Positions 43,225 to 52,742 are shown, counted from the first letter of the stretch. The stretch is 64,000 bases of DNA from Daejeonella lutea (GCF_900168015.1 NZ_FUYR01000004.1:62001-126000), one strand, 5' to 3'. Notes: generated by a model from the letters alone, not told the origin. Program-made: numbers and translations.

Positions 43225-44482
43225 AAGGCTTCTTAATCGAATAATTCAACTTAAACCCAACTCCGAATGATTTCAGATCCGTCTCACCCTGGCCGATACC
43301 CGTTAAAGGCAACTTGGCATATGGCTGGATGACAAGGCTCACCTGATTGGATAAGGGATGTTCTAATGCAAGGCCAAGATTAACTACACTCAGGAGATGT
43401 TTATTCTCATTACGGATTGTATACTCCCGGCGCCCGGTTGGGAAAGCAGGCGAGGGTGCATTGTAAATGAAATCGTATTTTTCAGAAAGCATAATATAAG
43501 ACGACATACCAGCCGTTGCATAAATCTTATTCACGGCTTTACTACTCACCATCAAGTTTATGTTTAGGGGTATGTCTAATACACGACAGTCAGCGTCTAT
43601 TTGTCTGGAATAACTGGTCCAGGTGGCAAATGGCTTTTCTATAGTCTTATATGACATCTTATCCGCAGAGTAGAGCTTCTTCGAATAATAAATCCCCGTG
43701 CCTGCACTCATACGCTTTCCCAGCCTGTAACTGACGCCTATTCCCATACTCAATCCGAGATCACCCTTCTCTATTCCTTTAACGGAATTTACGTCAGGGG
43801 ATAATGCGAGGCTTAAAGCCCACCTCCCGGTGGGAAAGGAAGTAGGTCTGAATACAGGCTTTTCGGAGTTTTCCGGTCCATTAGTAAGGCCATCTGAAGG
43901 TTTTGATATTTCTGTAGCAGACTGACTTGAAACTGTGCTTGTAATACTGGGATTGATTCCCGCAAATTCTGCAGCGATTTCATGTGGATGCAAGAGTCGC
44001 GAAGCAGGGGGAAGATTGTTTCTTAACGTGAATTTTGCAATACCTAGCTTCTGAGATGTACCCAGATCCAGGGAGTTTGCTGAGTTCTGAGTTTTAGTGT
44101 TTTTAAATTCAGCGAGAGTTTCTTTCGAAGGGTCGGTAATGTCAGTAATGGGCTTGGATGAAGCTTCAGTATTTGTGGGATCCGCTGAATTGACAGTTGA
44201 GTTCGTGATTTTTCCAGCATTCTTCCCCACATTCTTAACTGATTGCGGCTCAGAAATTTCTTTATCATTCATTGTCGGTGCGAGCCATAATGAAAGAAAA
44301 ATAAGCAAAGCTGCGGCAATACCCGAAAGGGGATAGATCCAGGCGGCAGTCTTTCTTTTCGATCCCTTCCTCAACAGACGTTCCATTTCGTTCCAATTCT
44401 TCTCCGAAGCCTTAAACTCCGGAGGAGAATTAAGTGCCTGCCTGAAGAAATTGTCGGTATGGTTTTGATTCGTATTGTTCAT
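43223..44482 (-). CDS. Anti-sigma-like N-terminus with C-terminal beta-barrel-like domain
   Basis: This 419-residue protein is encoded right after an ECF sigma factor. The N-terminus (about 1-40) is cytoplasmic and polar, with FRQALNSPPEFKASEKNWNEM-type repeats, and may bind the sigma factor. One membrane helix lies at about 45-66 (GIAAALLIFLSLWLAP). A Ser/Thr/Asn-rich linker (about 70-200) follows, and the C-terminal 200 residues have alternating strands like PorT/outer membrane beta-barrel proteins (GIGVSYRLGKRMSAGTGIYY). Its start lies 53 bases inside the sigma gene in another frame. Direct membrane-to-outer-membrane signalling is inferred. Confidence 0.7.
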   Translation of the reverse strand: MNNTNQNHTDNFFRQALNSPPEFKASEKNWNEMERLLRKGSKRKTAAWIYPLSGIAAALLIFLSLWLAPTMNDKEISEPQSVKNVGKNAGKITNSTVNSADPTNTEASSKPITDITDPSKETLAEFKNTKTQNSANSLDLGTSQKLGIAKFTLRNNLPPASRLLHPHEIAAEFAGINPSITSTVSSQSATEISKPSDGLTNGPENSEKPVFRPTSFPTGRWALSLALSPDVNSVKGIEKGDLGLSMGIGVSYRLGKRMSAGTGIYYSKKLYSADKMSYKTIEKPFATWTSYSRQIDADCRVLDIPLNINLMVSSKAVNKIYATAGMSSYIMLSEKYDFIYNAPSPAFPTGRREYTIRNENKHLLSVVNLGLALEHPLSNQVSLVIQPYAKLPLTGIGQGETDLKSFGVGFKLNYSIKKP

Positions 44483-45065
44483 TATTGTTATTATGAATAG
44501 ATCTTACGACCTGTTCAGTTTTTTGTTCCTGGTTTTCCAGCATGCTGACCAACTTCTGCCGGGCTTTAAACAGATTTGACTTCGACGTTCCCGGCGAGAT
44601 TCCAAGCTGCTCCGCTATTTCATCATGTGTAAAACCATCGATTGCATAAAGGTTAAATACCGCCCGGTAACCTGGCGGCAATGCCTGCACTAGTTTGATC
44701 AGGTCGTCATAATTCAGCTTGCTGTCAATAACAGGGTTTTCTCCATATAATTCGAGTTCGTCGATATCATCAGTACCTTGGTGCCTTAGCTGGCTGCGGT
44801 AATGGTCAATTGCTGTATTAGTCATGATCCGCCCAAGCCATGGCAAAAAGGGCTTGTTCCCGTCGTAGCGTGTAAGGTTTGTCAGGGCTTTGAAAAAGCC
44901 TTCATTTAGAATTTCATTAGCTTCATCCCGGTCGCGGGCGTACCTCAGGCAAATAGCCAAAGCAAAGCCATAGAAATCGTAGTATAATTTCTTTTGACTA
45001 ACCGTATCACCACGGATGCAGCCCTCTCGAAGATTTTCGGGCAGGTGGTCCAGCGAGTTCTTCAA
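44430..45065 (-). CDS. RNA polymerase ECF sigma factor
   Basis: This 211-residue sigma-70 family protein has region 2 (about 25-95) with LYYDFYGFALAICLRYARD and LPWLGRIMTNTAIDHYR, and region 4 (about 135-185) with ALPPGYRAVFNLYAIDGFTH and DEIAEQLGISPGTSKSNLFKARQKL. The C-terminus runs about 25 residues past region 4 (IHNNNNEQYESKPYRQ) because it overlaps the downstream gene. It probably directs transcription of envelope genes when released by its partner. A divergent array and parC lie upstream. Confidence 0.92.
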   Translation of the reverse strand: MKNSLDHLPENLREGCIRGDTVSQKKLYYDFYGFALAICLRYARDRDEANEILNEGFFKALTNLTRYDGNKPFLPWLGRIMTNTAIDHYRSQLRHQGTDDIDELELYGENPVIDSKLNYDDLIKLVQALPPGYRAVFNLYAIDGFTHDEIAEQLGISPGTSKSNLFKARQKLVSMLENQEQKTEQVVRSIHNNNNEQYESKPYRQFLQAGT

Positions 45066-45129
45066 ATTTCAAAGCTTTGATGTATACACGAAAAAGTAAT
45101 GAGATTGGTTGCTTTTGTAAGAAAATAAT

Positions 45130-45257
45130 TAGGATTCATAGGATGATAGGATTCATAAGATGCAAAGCGGAGAATTACTAACTACGCGTCTCAGTTGTCT
45201 GGCTCAAGGGTTTTCAGTCAAAAATCCTACACATCCTATCATCCTATGCATCCTACT
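45130..45257. repeat. Inverted array in the sigma/parC divergent gap
   Basis: Left arm: TAGGATT, CATAGGATG, ATAGGATT, CATAAGATG. Right arm: ATCCTACAC, ATCCTATC, ATCCTATGC, ATCCTAC. The words are reverse complements but the period is 8-9 bp rather than 7. The right arm ends 68 bases before parC. Confidence 0.75.
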
Positions 45258-45325
45258 TTGGACCTGTGTAAAACTTCATACTAACAATTTCCAAGTATCA
45301 CTTATATTTACCATCCTATAGAAAT

Positions 45326-48205
45326 ATGAGCGAAGAAATAGAAAATACAGGTGCAGAAAACACGCCTGCCGGTGATGAAGCTGTTCATAATGCAATCTCC
45401 CTTTCAGGTTTATATGAAAACTGGTTCTTAGATTACGCATCCTACGTAATCCTCGATCGTGCTGTTCCTCATATTCACGATGGTTTAAAGCCTGTGCAGC
45501 GCCGTATTCTTCACTCTCTCAAGGAAATGGATGATGGACGCTTTAATAAAGCGGCAAATGTCATTGGGAACACCATGAAGTATCATCCCCATGGTGATGC
45601 ATCAATAGGAGATGCAATGGTGCAGATCGGTCAAAAAAACCTCCTGATCGATACTCAGGGTAACTGGGGAGATCCTATTACCGGTGATTCAGCAGCAGCA
45701 CCCCGATACATTGAAGCACGCCTTTCTAAATTTGCCCTCGAGGTTGTTTTTAACCCAGATACAACCGAGTGGCAATCAAGTTATGACGGGCGAAACAAGG
45801 AGCCTGTTACTCTCCCTGTTAAATTTCCTTTGCTCTTAGCCCAGGGTGCCGATGGTATCGCTGTGGGCTTGGCAACGAAGATTATGCCTCACAATTTCGT
45901 GGAGCTTATTGATAGTTCTATCGAAGTTCTAAAAGGAAATCGGCCAGACCTCCTGCCTGATTTTCAAATGGGCGGTATGGCCGATTTCAGCAATTACAAT
46001 GAAGGAATGCGGGGCGGTAAGGTACGCGTTCGTGCGAAGATTGTTGAGCGGGACAAGAAAACTTTAGCAATAACTGAAATTCCCTATACAACTACAACAG
46101 GAGGCCTGATTGATAGTGTTATTTCCGCGAATGATAAGGGGAAGATCAAGATCAAAAAGATCGAAGACAATACGGCTAAAAGTGTTGAGATCATCATTCA
46201 CCTTGCTCCGGGTATTTCTCCTGATGTAACAATCGATGCCTTATATGCTTTCACGGATTGTGAAGTTTCGATATCACCAAACACATGTATTATAAAGGGT
46301 GACAAACCCTACTTTATGAGTGTGAACGATATCCTGATCGAAAGTACTCATCATACAAAAAACCTGCTCAAGCAGGAACTTGAAATCAAACTTGCCGACC
46401 TGAAGGAAAAGATATTCTTCAGTTCCCTGCTGAAGATATTTATTCAGGAAGGTATGTACAAGAATCCTGAATATGAAAGCTCAGGAAATTTCGAGACGGT
46501 TGTCGAAGTCCTCGATAAATTGTTTGAGCCGTTCTTCCCGCAGTTTTACCGGGCTATTCTTCCCGAAGATTATAAGAAACTTATTGATAAGCCAATGAGC
46601 AGCATTACACGTTTCGATCTCAAAAAATCGGATGAGCAGCTCAAGTCGCTCGAAAATGATATTAAAGAAGTAAATAAACACCTGAAGCATTTGACAGACT
46701 ATGCGATTGCATGGTTTGAGAAGCTTAAGCAGAAATACGGACCCGGCAGAGAACGCAAAACAGAGATCAGACAGTTTGATAGGGTTGAAGCATCAAAAGT
46801 TGCGTTAGCGAACGTTAAGCTCTACATGAACCGCGAAGATGGATTTGTAGGGACCGGCTTGCGCAAGGACGAATTTGTGTGTGATTGCTCTGACCTGGAT
46901 GAGATCATTGTATTTAGGGAGGACGGTAAGTTCAATGTATCGAAAGTTGCCGAGAAGACTTTTGTTGGCAAAGGTATTTTACATGCACAGGTATTTAAAA
47001 AGAACGACGAGCGTACGGTCTATAATATGATCTACCGGGATGGTGAAAGCGGCACTTCCTATATCAAACGGTTTTCTGTGCTTGGTGTTACGCGCGAAAA
47101 AGAATATGACCTTACCAAAGGAACCAAAGGCTCAAAAATTCTTTATTTCACCCCAAATCCCAATGGCGAGGCAGAAATTGTAAACGTGCAGTTGAAGCCC
47201 CATTCCAAGCTTAAAAAATTACAATTCGATATTGATTTTGCAGAGCATGTGATCAAAGGTCGGAGCTCGATGGGTAACATCGTAACGAAATATCCGGTTA
47301 AAAAAGTTGTACTGAAGAGTAAGGGGGTTTCCACCCTTTCCGGGCGTAAGATCTGGTACGATGAGATCTTAAAACGGTTGAATGTTGATTCACGCGGAAA
47401 ATATCTGGGTGAGTTTGATGGCGACGATAGAGTATTAACGGTCGACAAAAATGGGGTTTATGAGCTAAGCAGCTTTGAACTTAGCAATCATTTTGACGAC
47501 CACCTTATCCTGATTGAAAAGTATAATCCGGACAAGGTTTTTACCGTCGTGTACCTTGAAGGAAAATCCGGAAGCCATTATTTGAAACGATTTGTTTTTG
47601 AAAATGCATCTATAGGTAAGAAGCTGAGTGTAATAAGTGAGGAAAGCGGCTCCAAATTAATTTTACTCACCGGGCTGCAAAAACCGAAAGTGCTTGTAGA
47701 ACTTTTAAAAGGTAAAACAAAAATCACAGAAACCCTCGAAATGGATCTTTCGGAGGCAATTGAGGTAAAGGGGATGAAAGCTCAGGGCAACCGTCTTTCA
47801 CCACATGAAGTGAAGTCGGTTGAGCTCATCGCTCCATCAGAGTTGGAAGTAGAGGAAGTGATTATATCTGATCCAATTTCTAAAGGTACCGAGGATGAAG
47901 AGGATGAACTGCCCGGTGTACATACCGCAACACCTGTCTCTTCAATGGGGATCGATCTGGTAGAAGGTTTTGATCAAACGGTCGGGACTGATACAATTCA
48001 GGCTGAGGATACTTCCTCAGCTCAAGTAGCGCAACCTGGAGAAACTTCTGAAGTCGAAGAGTCGGTTTCGCCCCCGGAAGAACCTAAGCCAGAAGAGCCT
48101 GTTAAAACTCAGGAAGAACAAAAACCTGCCAAAAAGATTGATTTTGAGATCACCAATCCTGACGACCTCGATATCGATGATAAGGGGCAGTTGGGACTTT
48201 TTTAG
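45326..48205 (+). CDS. parC: DNA topoisomerase IV subunit A (type IIA, GyrA/ParC)
   Basis: This DNA breakage-reunion subunit partners with ParE. In the 959-residue protein the N-terminal winged-helix domain has HIHDGLKPVQRRILHSLKEM near residue 47 and KYHPHGDASIGDAMV near 87, and the catalytic tyrosine is Tyr128 in APRYIEARLS. A coiled coil and gate region follow to about 490, and then a C-terminal beta-pinwheel. The last 110 residues are an acidic, Pro/Glu-rich tail (PPEEPKPEEPVK and PAKKIDFEITNPDDLDIDD). No canonical GyrA box is evident to me, which with ParE nearby favours ParC. Confidence 0.92.
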   Translation: MSEEIENTGAENTPAGDEAVHNAISLSGLYENWFLDYASYVILDRAVPHIHDGLKPVQRRILHSLKEMDDGRFNKAANVIGNTMKYHPHGDASIGDAMVQIGQKNLLIDTQGNWGDPITGDSAAAPRYIEARLSKFALEVVFNPDTTEWQSSYDGRNKEPVTLPVKFPLLLAQGADGIAVGLATKIMPHNFVELIDSSIEVLKGNRPDLLPDFQMGGMADFSNYNEGMRGGKVRVRAKIVERDKKTLAITEIPYTTTTGGLIDSVISANDKGKIKIKKIEDNTAKSVEIIIHLAPGISPDVTIDALYAFTDCEVSISPNTCIIKGDKPYFMSVNDILIESTHHTKNLLKQELEIKLADLKEKIFFSSLLKIFIQEGMYKNPEYESSGNFETVVEVLDKLFEPFFPQFYRAILPEDYKKLIDKPMSSITRFDLKKSDEQLKSLENDIKEVNKHLKHLTDYAIAWFEKLKQKYGPGRERKTEIRQFDRVEASKVALANVKLYMNREDGFVGTGLRKDEFVCDCSDLDEIIVFREDGKFNVSKVAEKTFVGKGILHAQVFKKNDERTVYNMIYRDGESGTSYIKRFSVLGVTREKEYDLTKGTKGSKILYFTPNPNGEAEIVNVQLKPHSKLKKLQFDIDFAEHVIKGRSSMGNIVTKYPVKKVVLKSKGVSTLSGRKIWYDEILKRLNVDSRGKYLGEFDGDDRVLTVDKNGVYELSSFELSNHFDDHLILIEKYNPDKVFTVVYLEGKSGSHYLKRFVFENASIGKKLSVISEESGSKLILLTGLQKPKVLVELLKGKTKITETLEMDLSEAIEVKGMKAQGNRLSPHEVKSVELIAPSELEVEEVIISDPISKGTEDEEDELPGVHTATPVSSMGIDLVEGFDQTVGTDTIQAEDTSSAQVAQPGETSEVEESVSPPEEPKPEEPVKTQEEQKPAKKIDFEITNPDDLDIDDKGQLGLF

Positions 48206-48283
48206 GTGAGAGTTGAAAGTTGAAAAGTGAAAGTGCACTCTGCATCAAGTGGGTTTCCCCTCTCAACTTTCCTCTTTCACCTA
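48206..48283. repeat. Inverted heptamer array between convergent parC and msrA
   Basis: It begins on the base after the parC stop: GTGAGA, GTTGAAA, GTTGAAAA, GTGAAA. The inverse arm is TTTCCCC, TCTCAAC, TTTCCTC, TTTCACC. It fills nearly the whole gap and could act as a shared hairpin; TATTTTATTTT follows. Confidence 0.85.
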
Positions 48284-48808
48284 TTTTATTTTACTCCCAA
48301 ACTCCTTCGTGAACTTCGCCAGTTTGGGCTGGATAACATAGGCGCAATATCCCTGATCCGGGTTGTTATTGTAGTAATTCTGATGGTAGTCTTCTGCAGC
48401 GTAGAATTCAGATATTGGAGTGATCTCTGTTACGATTGGACGATCGAACACCATATCTTTCTCAAGTTTATCGATCATGCTCTCTGCTGCAGCCTTTTGC
48501 TCCTGGGTATCATAGAATATAACAGATCGATACTGGGTTCCAGCATCATTACCCTGCCGATTTAAGGTCGTCGGATCGTGCGTTTTAAAGAAAACAAGCA
48601 TTAATTCCTCGAAGCTAATCTCGTTTTCATCATACTCGATCTGGATAATTTCCGCGTGCCCGGTATCGCCATTACAGATATCTTTATAAGTCGGATTTTT
48701 GGTGTGCCCGCCCATATAACCCGAAACTACCTTTGTTACCCCCTTAAGGTTTTGGAAAACTGCTTCTGTACACCAGAAACAGCCTCCGCCAAATATTGCT
48801 TGCTCCAT
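48281..48808 (-). CDS. msrA: Peptide-methionine (S)-S-oxide reductase MsrA
   Basis: MsrA repairs oxidised methionine in proteins. The 175-residue protein has the catalytic motif GCFWC with Cys10 as the nucleophile, then [16 protein letters not shown] with Yxxx[11 protein letters not shown] near 55, [20 protein letters not shown] near 75 and [16 protein letters not shown] near the end with a candidate resolving cysteine. No MsrB domain is fused. It is convergent with parC. Confidence 0.95.
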   Translation of the reverse strand: MEQAIFGGGCFWCTEAVFQNLKGVTKVVSGYMGGHTKNPTYKDICNGDTGHAEIIQIEYDENEISFEELMLVFFKTHDPTTLNRQGNDAGTQYRSVIFYDTQEQKAAAESMIDKLEKDMVFDRPIVTEITPISEFYAAEDYHQNYYNNNPDQGYCAYVIQPKLAKFTKEFGSKIK

Positions 48809-48868
48809 TGTTTCTTTCTTGTTAGTTGGGATTAATGATTAAGAGTGATCCTTTTGAGGACGAATGGT

Positions 48869-49075
48869 CTGTTATCAGTAGCTAGTAACCAGTAATCGGT
48901 AATCAGTGGTCAGTAATCGGTTATCAGTAATCAGTGATCAGGGCAAATCGGTTATCTAGACACCGTGTTATAGTAAGGTAGTACTCGATACTGATTACCT
49001 AGCCCCTACTCTCCACTCTCCACTCTCCACTCTCCACTCTCAACTCTCAACCGTCAACCGTCAACTGTCAACCGT
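48869..49075. repeat. Compound heptamer arrays between msrA and the lipoprotein gene
   Basis: Two word families lie side by side. The first (48869-48957) repeats CAGTAAT, CGGTAAT, CAGTGGT and CAGTAAT, with an inverse ACTGATTACC near 48989. The second (49007-49074) repeats CTCTCCA four times, then CTCTCAA, CCGTCAA and CTGTCAA. Both keep exact 7-bp spacing over most of their length. The second ends at the lipoprotein stop codon. Confidence 0.88.
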
Positions 49076-50131
49076 TTACTGGTACTGAATATAACTCGGC
49101 TGCGGTTTCAATTTCATTAATTCGGCTGGCGTCATTAAACGGTTCGGAGCTTTTTTAAGGTCATTTTTGTAGAAAAGTTTAAACCCTGTAAATTGCACCG
49201 GCTCGTTATAAATGAAATAGCGATGCGTGCCCAATTTTAGTTCAGGCTCGCCCCATCCATCCATATGCATTACAACCTGCACCTCAGGTCTTAACTTGAT
49301 GCTTTTGTAATTCGTAACCATCTTTCCTGTGAAGCGGTGAACCACAAATATTTTTGGTGGCAGATTATTATCCCGAACTAATTTTGCCAGATAATCCGAA
49401 ACATAATTGATCTCAGAGGCATCGTATGTACCGATTTTTCTGCCTGGTAAAACGCCACCCTTCATCGAGAATTCCGGGTCGATACCTAAATGGACATTTG
49501 GTCTTTTCAGGTATTTTTCCAGACGGGGTAGTTCTTCTCTGATCGTGCTTAAAGCAACCTGGATGTCCAGGAATACGATCATGTCTTTCTTCATCGAAGC
49601 AATTTTGAAAACCGAGTCAATTTGCTTATCAGGCATCCTGTTCCGATATTTTCCATCTTTTCCAGGGTCGCCGGCTGCCACAACGGCTATATAATGTAAA
49701 GCCGGCTGAACAGGAGTCGAAGGGTCTATTTTTTCCCATTTAGCAACTTCAGCATATAGCATACGCAGCATTTCTTTTGGAGCATATTCACCCAGAGCTC
49801 CCATTTTTTTGGAGTATAGGTTTCCATAATAAGTAACTACCCGTTTAAATGGAAGAATTGCTCCCGGCAGGGGGTAGGGCTGATTTTTTACAGGCCATTT
49901 ACCTGTTGTATCACCGTTTGCCAGTTGCTTGAGTTTTTTATTATATGCTGCCGTGTCAATTGGCGGATATTCACTGGACGTGGCTTTTAACTCACTTTCT
50001 GCTTCTTCTGTTTTTGTTGAATCTTTGGCAACAGCTTTTTCTGAAGCTTTTGTGCCTGTTTCTGAACATCCTGCAAAGCTTGCGCTAACTGCAACGCCAA
50101 TAATTAATGTAATCTGTTTTAAATTCATCAT
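49076..50131 (-). CDS. Putative lipoprotein of unknown function
   Basis: This 351-residue protein has a type II signal peptide ending in the lipobox SFAGC, so Cys22 would be lipidated. A Lys/Glu/Ser-rich linker (about 24-52) precedes a globular domain with PGAILPFKRVVTYYGNLYSK, then ALHYIAVVAAGDPGKDGKYR, VFLDIQVALSTIREELPRLE, VHLGIDPEFSMKGG and PPKIFVVHRFTGKM. The pattern of strands ending in acidic residues (FLDIQV, LGIDPEF, MHMDGW) resembles a TIM barrel like a glycosidase-related fold. I do not recognise a named family. A heptamer array abuts its stop. Confidence 0.7.
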   Translation of the reverse strand: MMNLKQITLIIGVAVSASFAGCSETGTKASEKAVAKDSTKTEEAESELKATSSEYPPIDTAAYNKKLKQLANGDTTGKWPVKNQPYPLPGAILPFKRVVTYYGNLYSKKMGALGEYAPKEMLRMLYAEVAKWEKIDPSTPVQPALHYIAVVAAGDPGKDGKYRNRMPDKQIDSVFKIASMKKDMIVFLDIQVALSTIREELPRLEKYLKRPNVHLGIDPEFSMKGGVLPGRKIGTYDASEINYVSDYLAKLVRDNNLPPKIFVVHRFTGKMVTNYKSIKLRPEVQVVMHMDGWGEPELKLGTHRYFIYNEPVQFTGFKLFYKNDLKKAPNRLMTPAELMKLKPQPSYIQYQ

Positions 50132-50321
50132 GTGGTTTTACTTATCACGGCCCCATACAGAACCATATCATTAGGTGTTTGTTTTAACTGATCTGTTCAT
50201 CCTCACAAAATTCTAGTATTACCCCATTTTGGAGTTCAAAAGAAGCGGATTGGATGGTTAGGGGAATTATTGCAGCAAAATAGCTTAGATAAAATTGAAT
50301 AACAAGTTAATTTTAAATTCT

Positions 50322-51206
50322 TTAGGCCCCTTTAAAAAATTTGCCGAATACCCCCAAAGGTAATTTGCATCCCGATGTAGCCTGCAAATAAAGTTCACCC
50401 GATTCGAGATTTTTTACGCCCGGAAAGGAAGAACGGATAAGGTTATCAACTATAACGGATGAAAAGCCAAGAGAATATGTGTTCAGGATTAAAAAGTGCT
50501 CGTTTTCATCTAATAGCGCCACCACATCCTGCATCATCTCCTGTATATTATCCTCAAGCTTCCATTTTTCACCATTCGGACCGTGTCCGTATGCCGGTGG
50601 ATCCAAAATGATTCCGTTATATTTTTTGCCGCGCTTTACCTCCCTTTTAACAAATTTCAAAGCATCTTCTACGGTCCAGCGTATGTTATCAAGTCCGGAT
50701 AAGGTCTGGTTTTCGTTTGCCCAGCTCACCACCTGCTTGATAGAATCCACATGGGTAGTTTCTGCACCAGCAGCCCGGGCCGCAAGAGAAGCGCCCCCGG
50801 TATAGGCAAACAAATTAAGAACCTTGGGCTGAGGGGTTTTAAATGATTTGATACTTTTGATTATATAATCCCAATTAACTGCTTGCTCAGGGAAAATTCC
50901 CAGATGCTTGAATGAGGTCATAGCCAACCGGAATTGGAGAGTAATGTCACCATTCTGGTATTTAATGTGCCATCTGTCTGGGGTCTTTAAATCTTTTTTG
51001 ATCCATTCACCGGATGTTGCAGAGCGGCCCTTAAAACGGATGTGATGCTGTTTGGTCCATTCACTTTCCTTGAGACCCTTTGCCCATACAGCCTGGGGCT
51101 CAGGCCGGATCAGTATGACATTGCCGAAGCGCTCTAATTTTTCAAAATCACCACAGTCGATGAGCTCGTAATCTTTGAAATTTGAAGGAGTTAATAATTG
51201 GATCAT
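50322..51206 (-). CDS. Class I SAM-dependent methyltransferase, RlmI-like
   Basis: In this 294-residue protein the N-terminal 110 residues (with ECGDFEKLERFGN-type and RPEPQAVW motifs) resemble the RlmI/RlmK PUA-like lead. The Rossmann core has VLNLFAYTGGASLAARAAGA near 135, VEDALKFVKREVKRGKKY near 190 and NGIILDPPAYGHGPNGEKW near 210, the last containing the DPPxxxxG motif. Homologues methylate 23S rRNA cytosine, but the target here is inferred. MlaF lies 49 bases upstream on the same strand. Confidence 0.85.
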   Translation of the reverse strand: MIQLLTPSNFKDYELIDCGDFEKLERFGNVILIRPEPQAVWAKGLKESEWTKQHHIRFKGRSATSGEWIKKDLKTPDRWHIKYQNGDITLQFRLAMTSFKHLGIFPEQAVNWDYIIKSIKSFKTPQPKVLNLFAYTGGASLAARAAGAETTHVDSIKQVVSWANENQTLSGLDNIRWTVEDALKFVKREVKRGKKYNGIILDPPAYGHGPNGEKWKLEDNIQEMMQDVVALLDENEHFLILNTYSLGFSSVIVDNLIRSSFPGVKNLESGELYLQATSGCKLPLGVFGKFFKGA

Positions 51207-51255
51207 TGATGATAAATTACCCGCAAGGCCGATCAGGTCTCTACTGAGTTGATTT

Positions 51256-52011
51256 TTATTTTTTATTCTTTTGCAGTGCCCGCATGAATTTGCTGGCGAA
51301 AACGAACTCGTTTAATTCTTCATTATCGGTATCCGAGATCTCTTTATTAGATCCTTCCCACCATTTCTCGCCCTGGTGGAGGAATATTATATTTTCTCCA
51401 ATACCCATCACAGAGTTCATGTCGTGCGTTACCACGATCGTCGTTGTTTTATATTCTTCTGTTAATTCCTGGATCAGATCGTCAATTACAATGGACGTCT
51501 TCGGATCAAGGCCGGAATTCGGCTCATCCACGAAAAGGTATTTCGGGTTCATGGCGATGGCACGCGCGATACCCACACGCTTTTTCATACCTCCCGACAA
51601 CTCTGCAGGAAATAATTTGTTCTTGCCGGCCAGATTTACACGCTCCAGGCAGAAGTTTACGCGCTCGAGTTTTTCTTTGCGATGTTGATCGGTGAACATA
51701 TTTAAGGGAAACATAATGTTCTCTTCAACATTCATCGAATCAAATAGTGCGGAACCCTGGAAAAGCATACCAATTTCCGTCCTGATCTCGATGCGCGTTT
51801 CAAAATTCATCCTGGTAAAATCACGACCATCATAGATCACGGAGCCTTCTTCGGGTTCGTGAAGTCCGACCATGCATTTTAAAAGTGTAGTTTTTCCCGA
51901 ACCTGATCCTCCGATGATCAGGTTACACATACCTTCTTTAAAGTCAGCAGATATTCCCTTTAAGACGTGATTTTCTCCAAAGGTTTTATGGATATTTTTT
52001 ACCTCTATCAT
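51256..52011 (-). CDS. ABC transporter ATP-binding protein, MlaF-like
   Basis: This 251-residue cytoplasmic ATPase belongs to the MlaFEDB-type phospholipid transport system. Walker A (GGSGSGKTT) lies at residues 34-42, the signature motif ELSGGMKKRVGIARA near 138 and Walker B YLFVDEPNSGLDP near 158; the switch His is in VVTHDMNSV. SGG-M and EPNSGLDP are typical of MlaF. It overlaps the MlaE-like gene by four bases. No MCE-domain (MlaD) gene is adjacent in the window. Confidence 0.9.
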   Translation of the reverse strand: MIEVKNIHKTFGENHVLKGISADFKEGMCNLIIGGSGSGKTTLLKCMVGLHEPEEGSVIYDGRDFTRMNFETRIEIRTEIGMLFQGSALFDSMNVEENIMFPLNMFTDQHRKEKLERVNFCLERVNLAGKNKLFPAELSGGMKKRVGIARAIAMNPKYLFVDEPNSGLDPKTSIVIDDLIQELTEEYKTTTIVVTHDMNSVMGIGENIIFLHQGEKWWEGSNKEISDTDNEELNEFVFASKFMRALQKNKK

Positions 52012-52742
52012 AACAGCAACTGGGCAATAACATAATCAGCAAAAAGAATAGCAATACAGCTGATCACAACTGCTTTGGTGCTTGATTGTCCCACTTCAAG
52101 CGCACCCCCATCGGTATAAAACCCCTGGTATGCAGATACGGATGTAATAATAAAAGCAAAAATTACAGCTTTCACCATAGATACAGTAAACGTGAACGGG
52201 TTGAAATCAGTTGTTATTCCTGTAATAAAATCCTGGGCTGTTACAGCTCCTGAAGCAGTACCTGCAAGATAACCCCCAAAAATACTTAGCCCAATTGAAA
52301 TTATCACCAGCATGGGTATGGTAACTATGCCGCCAATGATCTTTGGCAGAATGAGATAACCAGGGGAGTTAATACCCATAATTTCCAATGCGTCAATTTG
52401 TTCAGTAACCCTCATCGTCCCGATTTGCGAAGCAACGCTTGATCCAACTTTACCTGCTAGTACAATAGCAGAGATTGTAGGACTTAATTCAAGGATGGAC
52501 GAGTCGCGAACAATACTTCCAATTACGGACTTCGGAATCAAATCACTGACAAGTTGGAATGCGGTTTGAACGGTAGTTACCGCCCCTAGAAAGACCGATA
52601 TAATGGCTATAATCCCTAAGGACCCCACACCGATGGAGTTCATTTCGTGGAAGATCTCTCTTCTGTAAATATTCCATTTCTCAGGTCTTCGGAATACAGC
52701 TTTTAATAATAATATATATTTACCTAGAGGGTGAAATATCAT
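52008..52742 (-). CDS. ABC transporter permease, MlaE-like
   Basis: This 244-residue membrane protein of the MlaE/TTG2B family has about five helices. FLGAVTTVQTAFQLVSDLIP near 68-88 and LAGKVGSSVASQIGTMRVTEQIDALEIMGI-type sequence near 115-145, read as GSSVASQIGTMRVTEQ and DALEIMGINSP, carry the family's GxxxxAxxGxMxxxEQxDAL signature. It leads a two-gene unit with the MlaF-like ATPase. It is divergent from the SDR gene across an inverted array. Confidence 0.9.
   Translation of the reverse strand: MIFHPLGKYILLLKAVFRRPEKWNIYRREIFHEMNSIGVGSLGIIAIISVFLGAVTTVQTAFQLVSDLIPKSVIGSIVRDSSILELSPTISAIVLAGKVGSSVASQIGTMRVTEQIDALEIMGINSPGYLILPKIIGGIVTIPMLVIISIGLSIFGGYLAGTASGAVTAQDFITGITTDFNPFTFTVSMVKAVIFAFIITSVSAYQGFYTDGGALEVGQSSTKAVVISCIAILFADYVIAQLLL

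Noticed and set aside
48869-49075. CRISPR array
   Set aside because: Repeats are 7 bp and adjacent with no spacers, and no cas genes are present.
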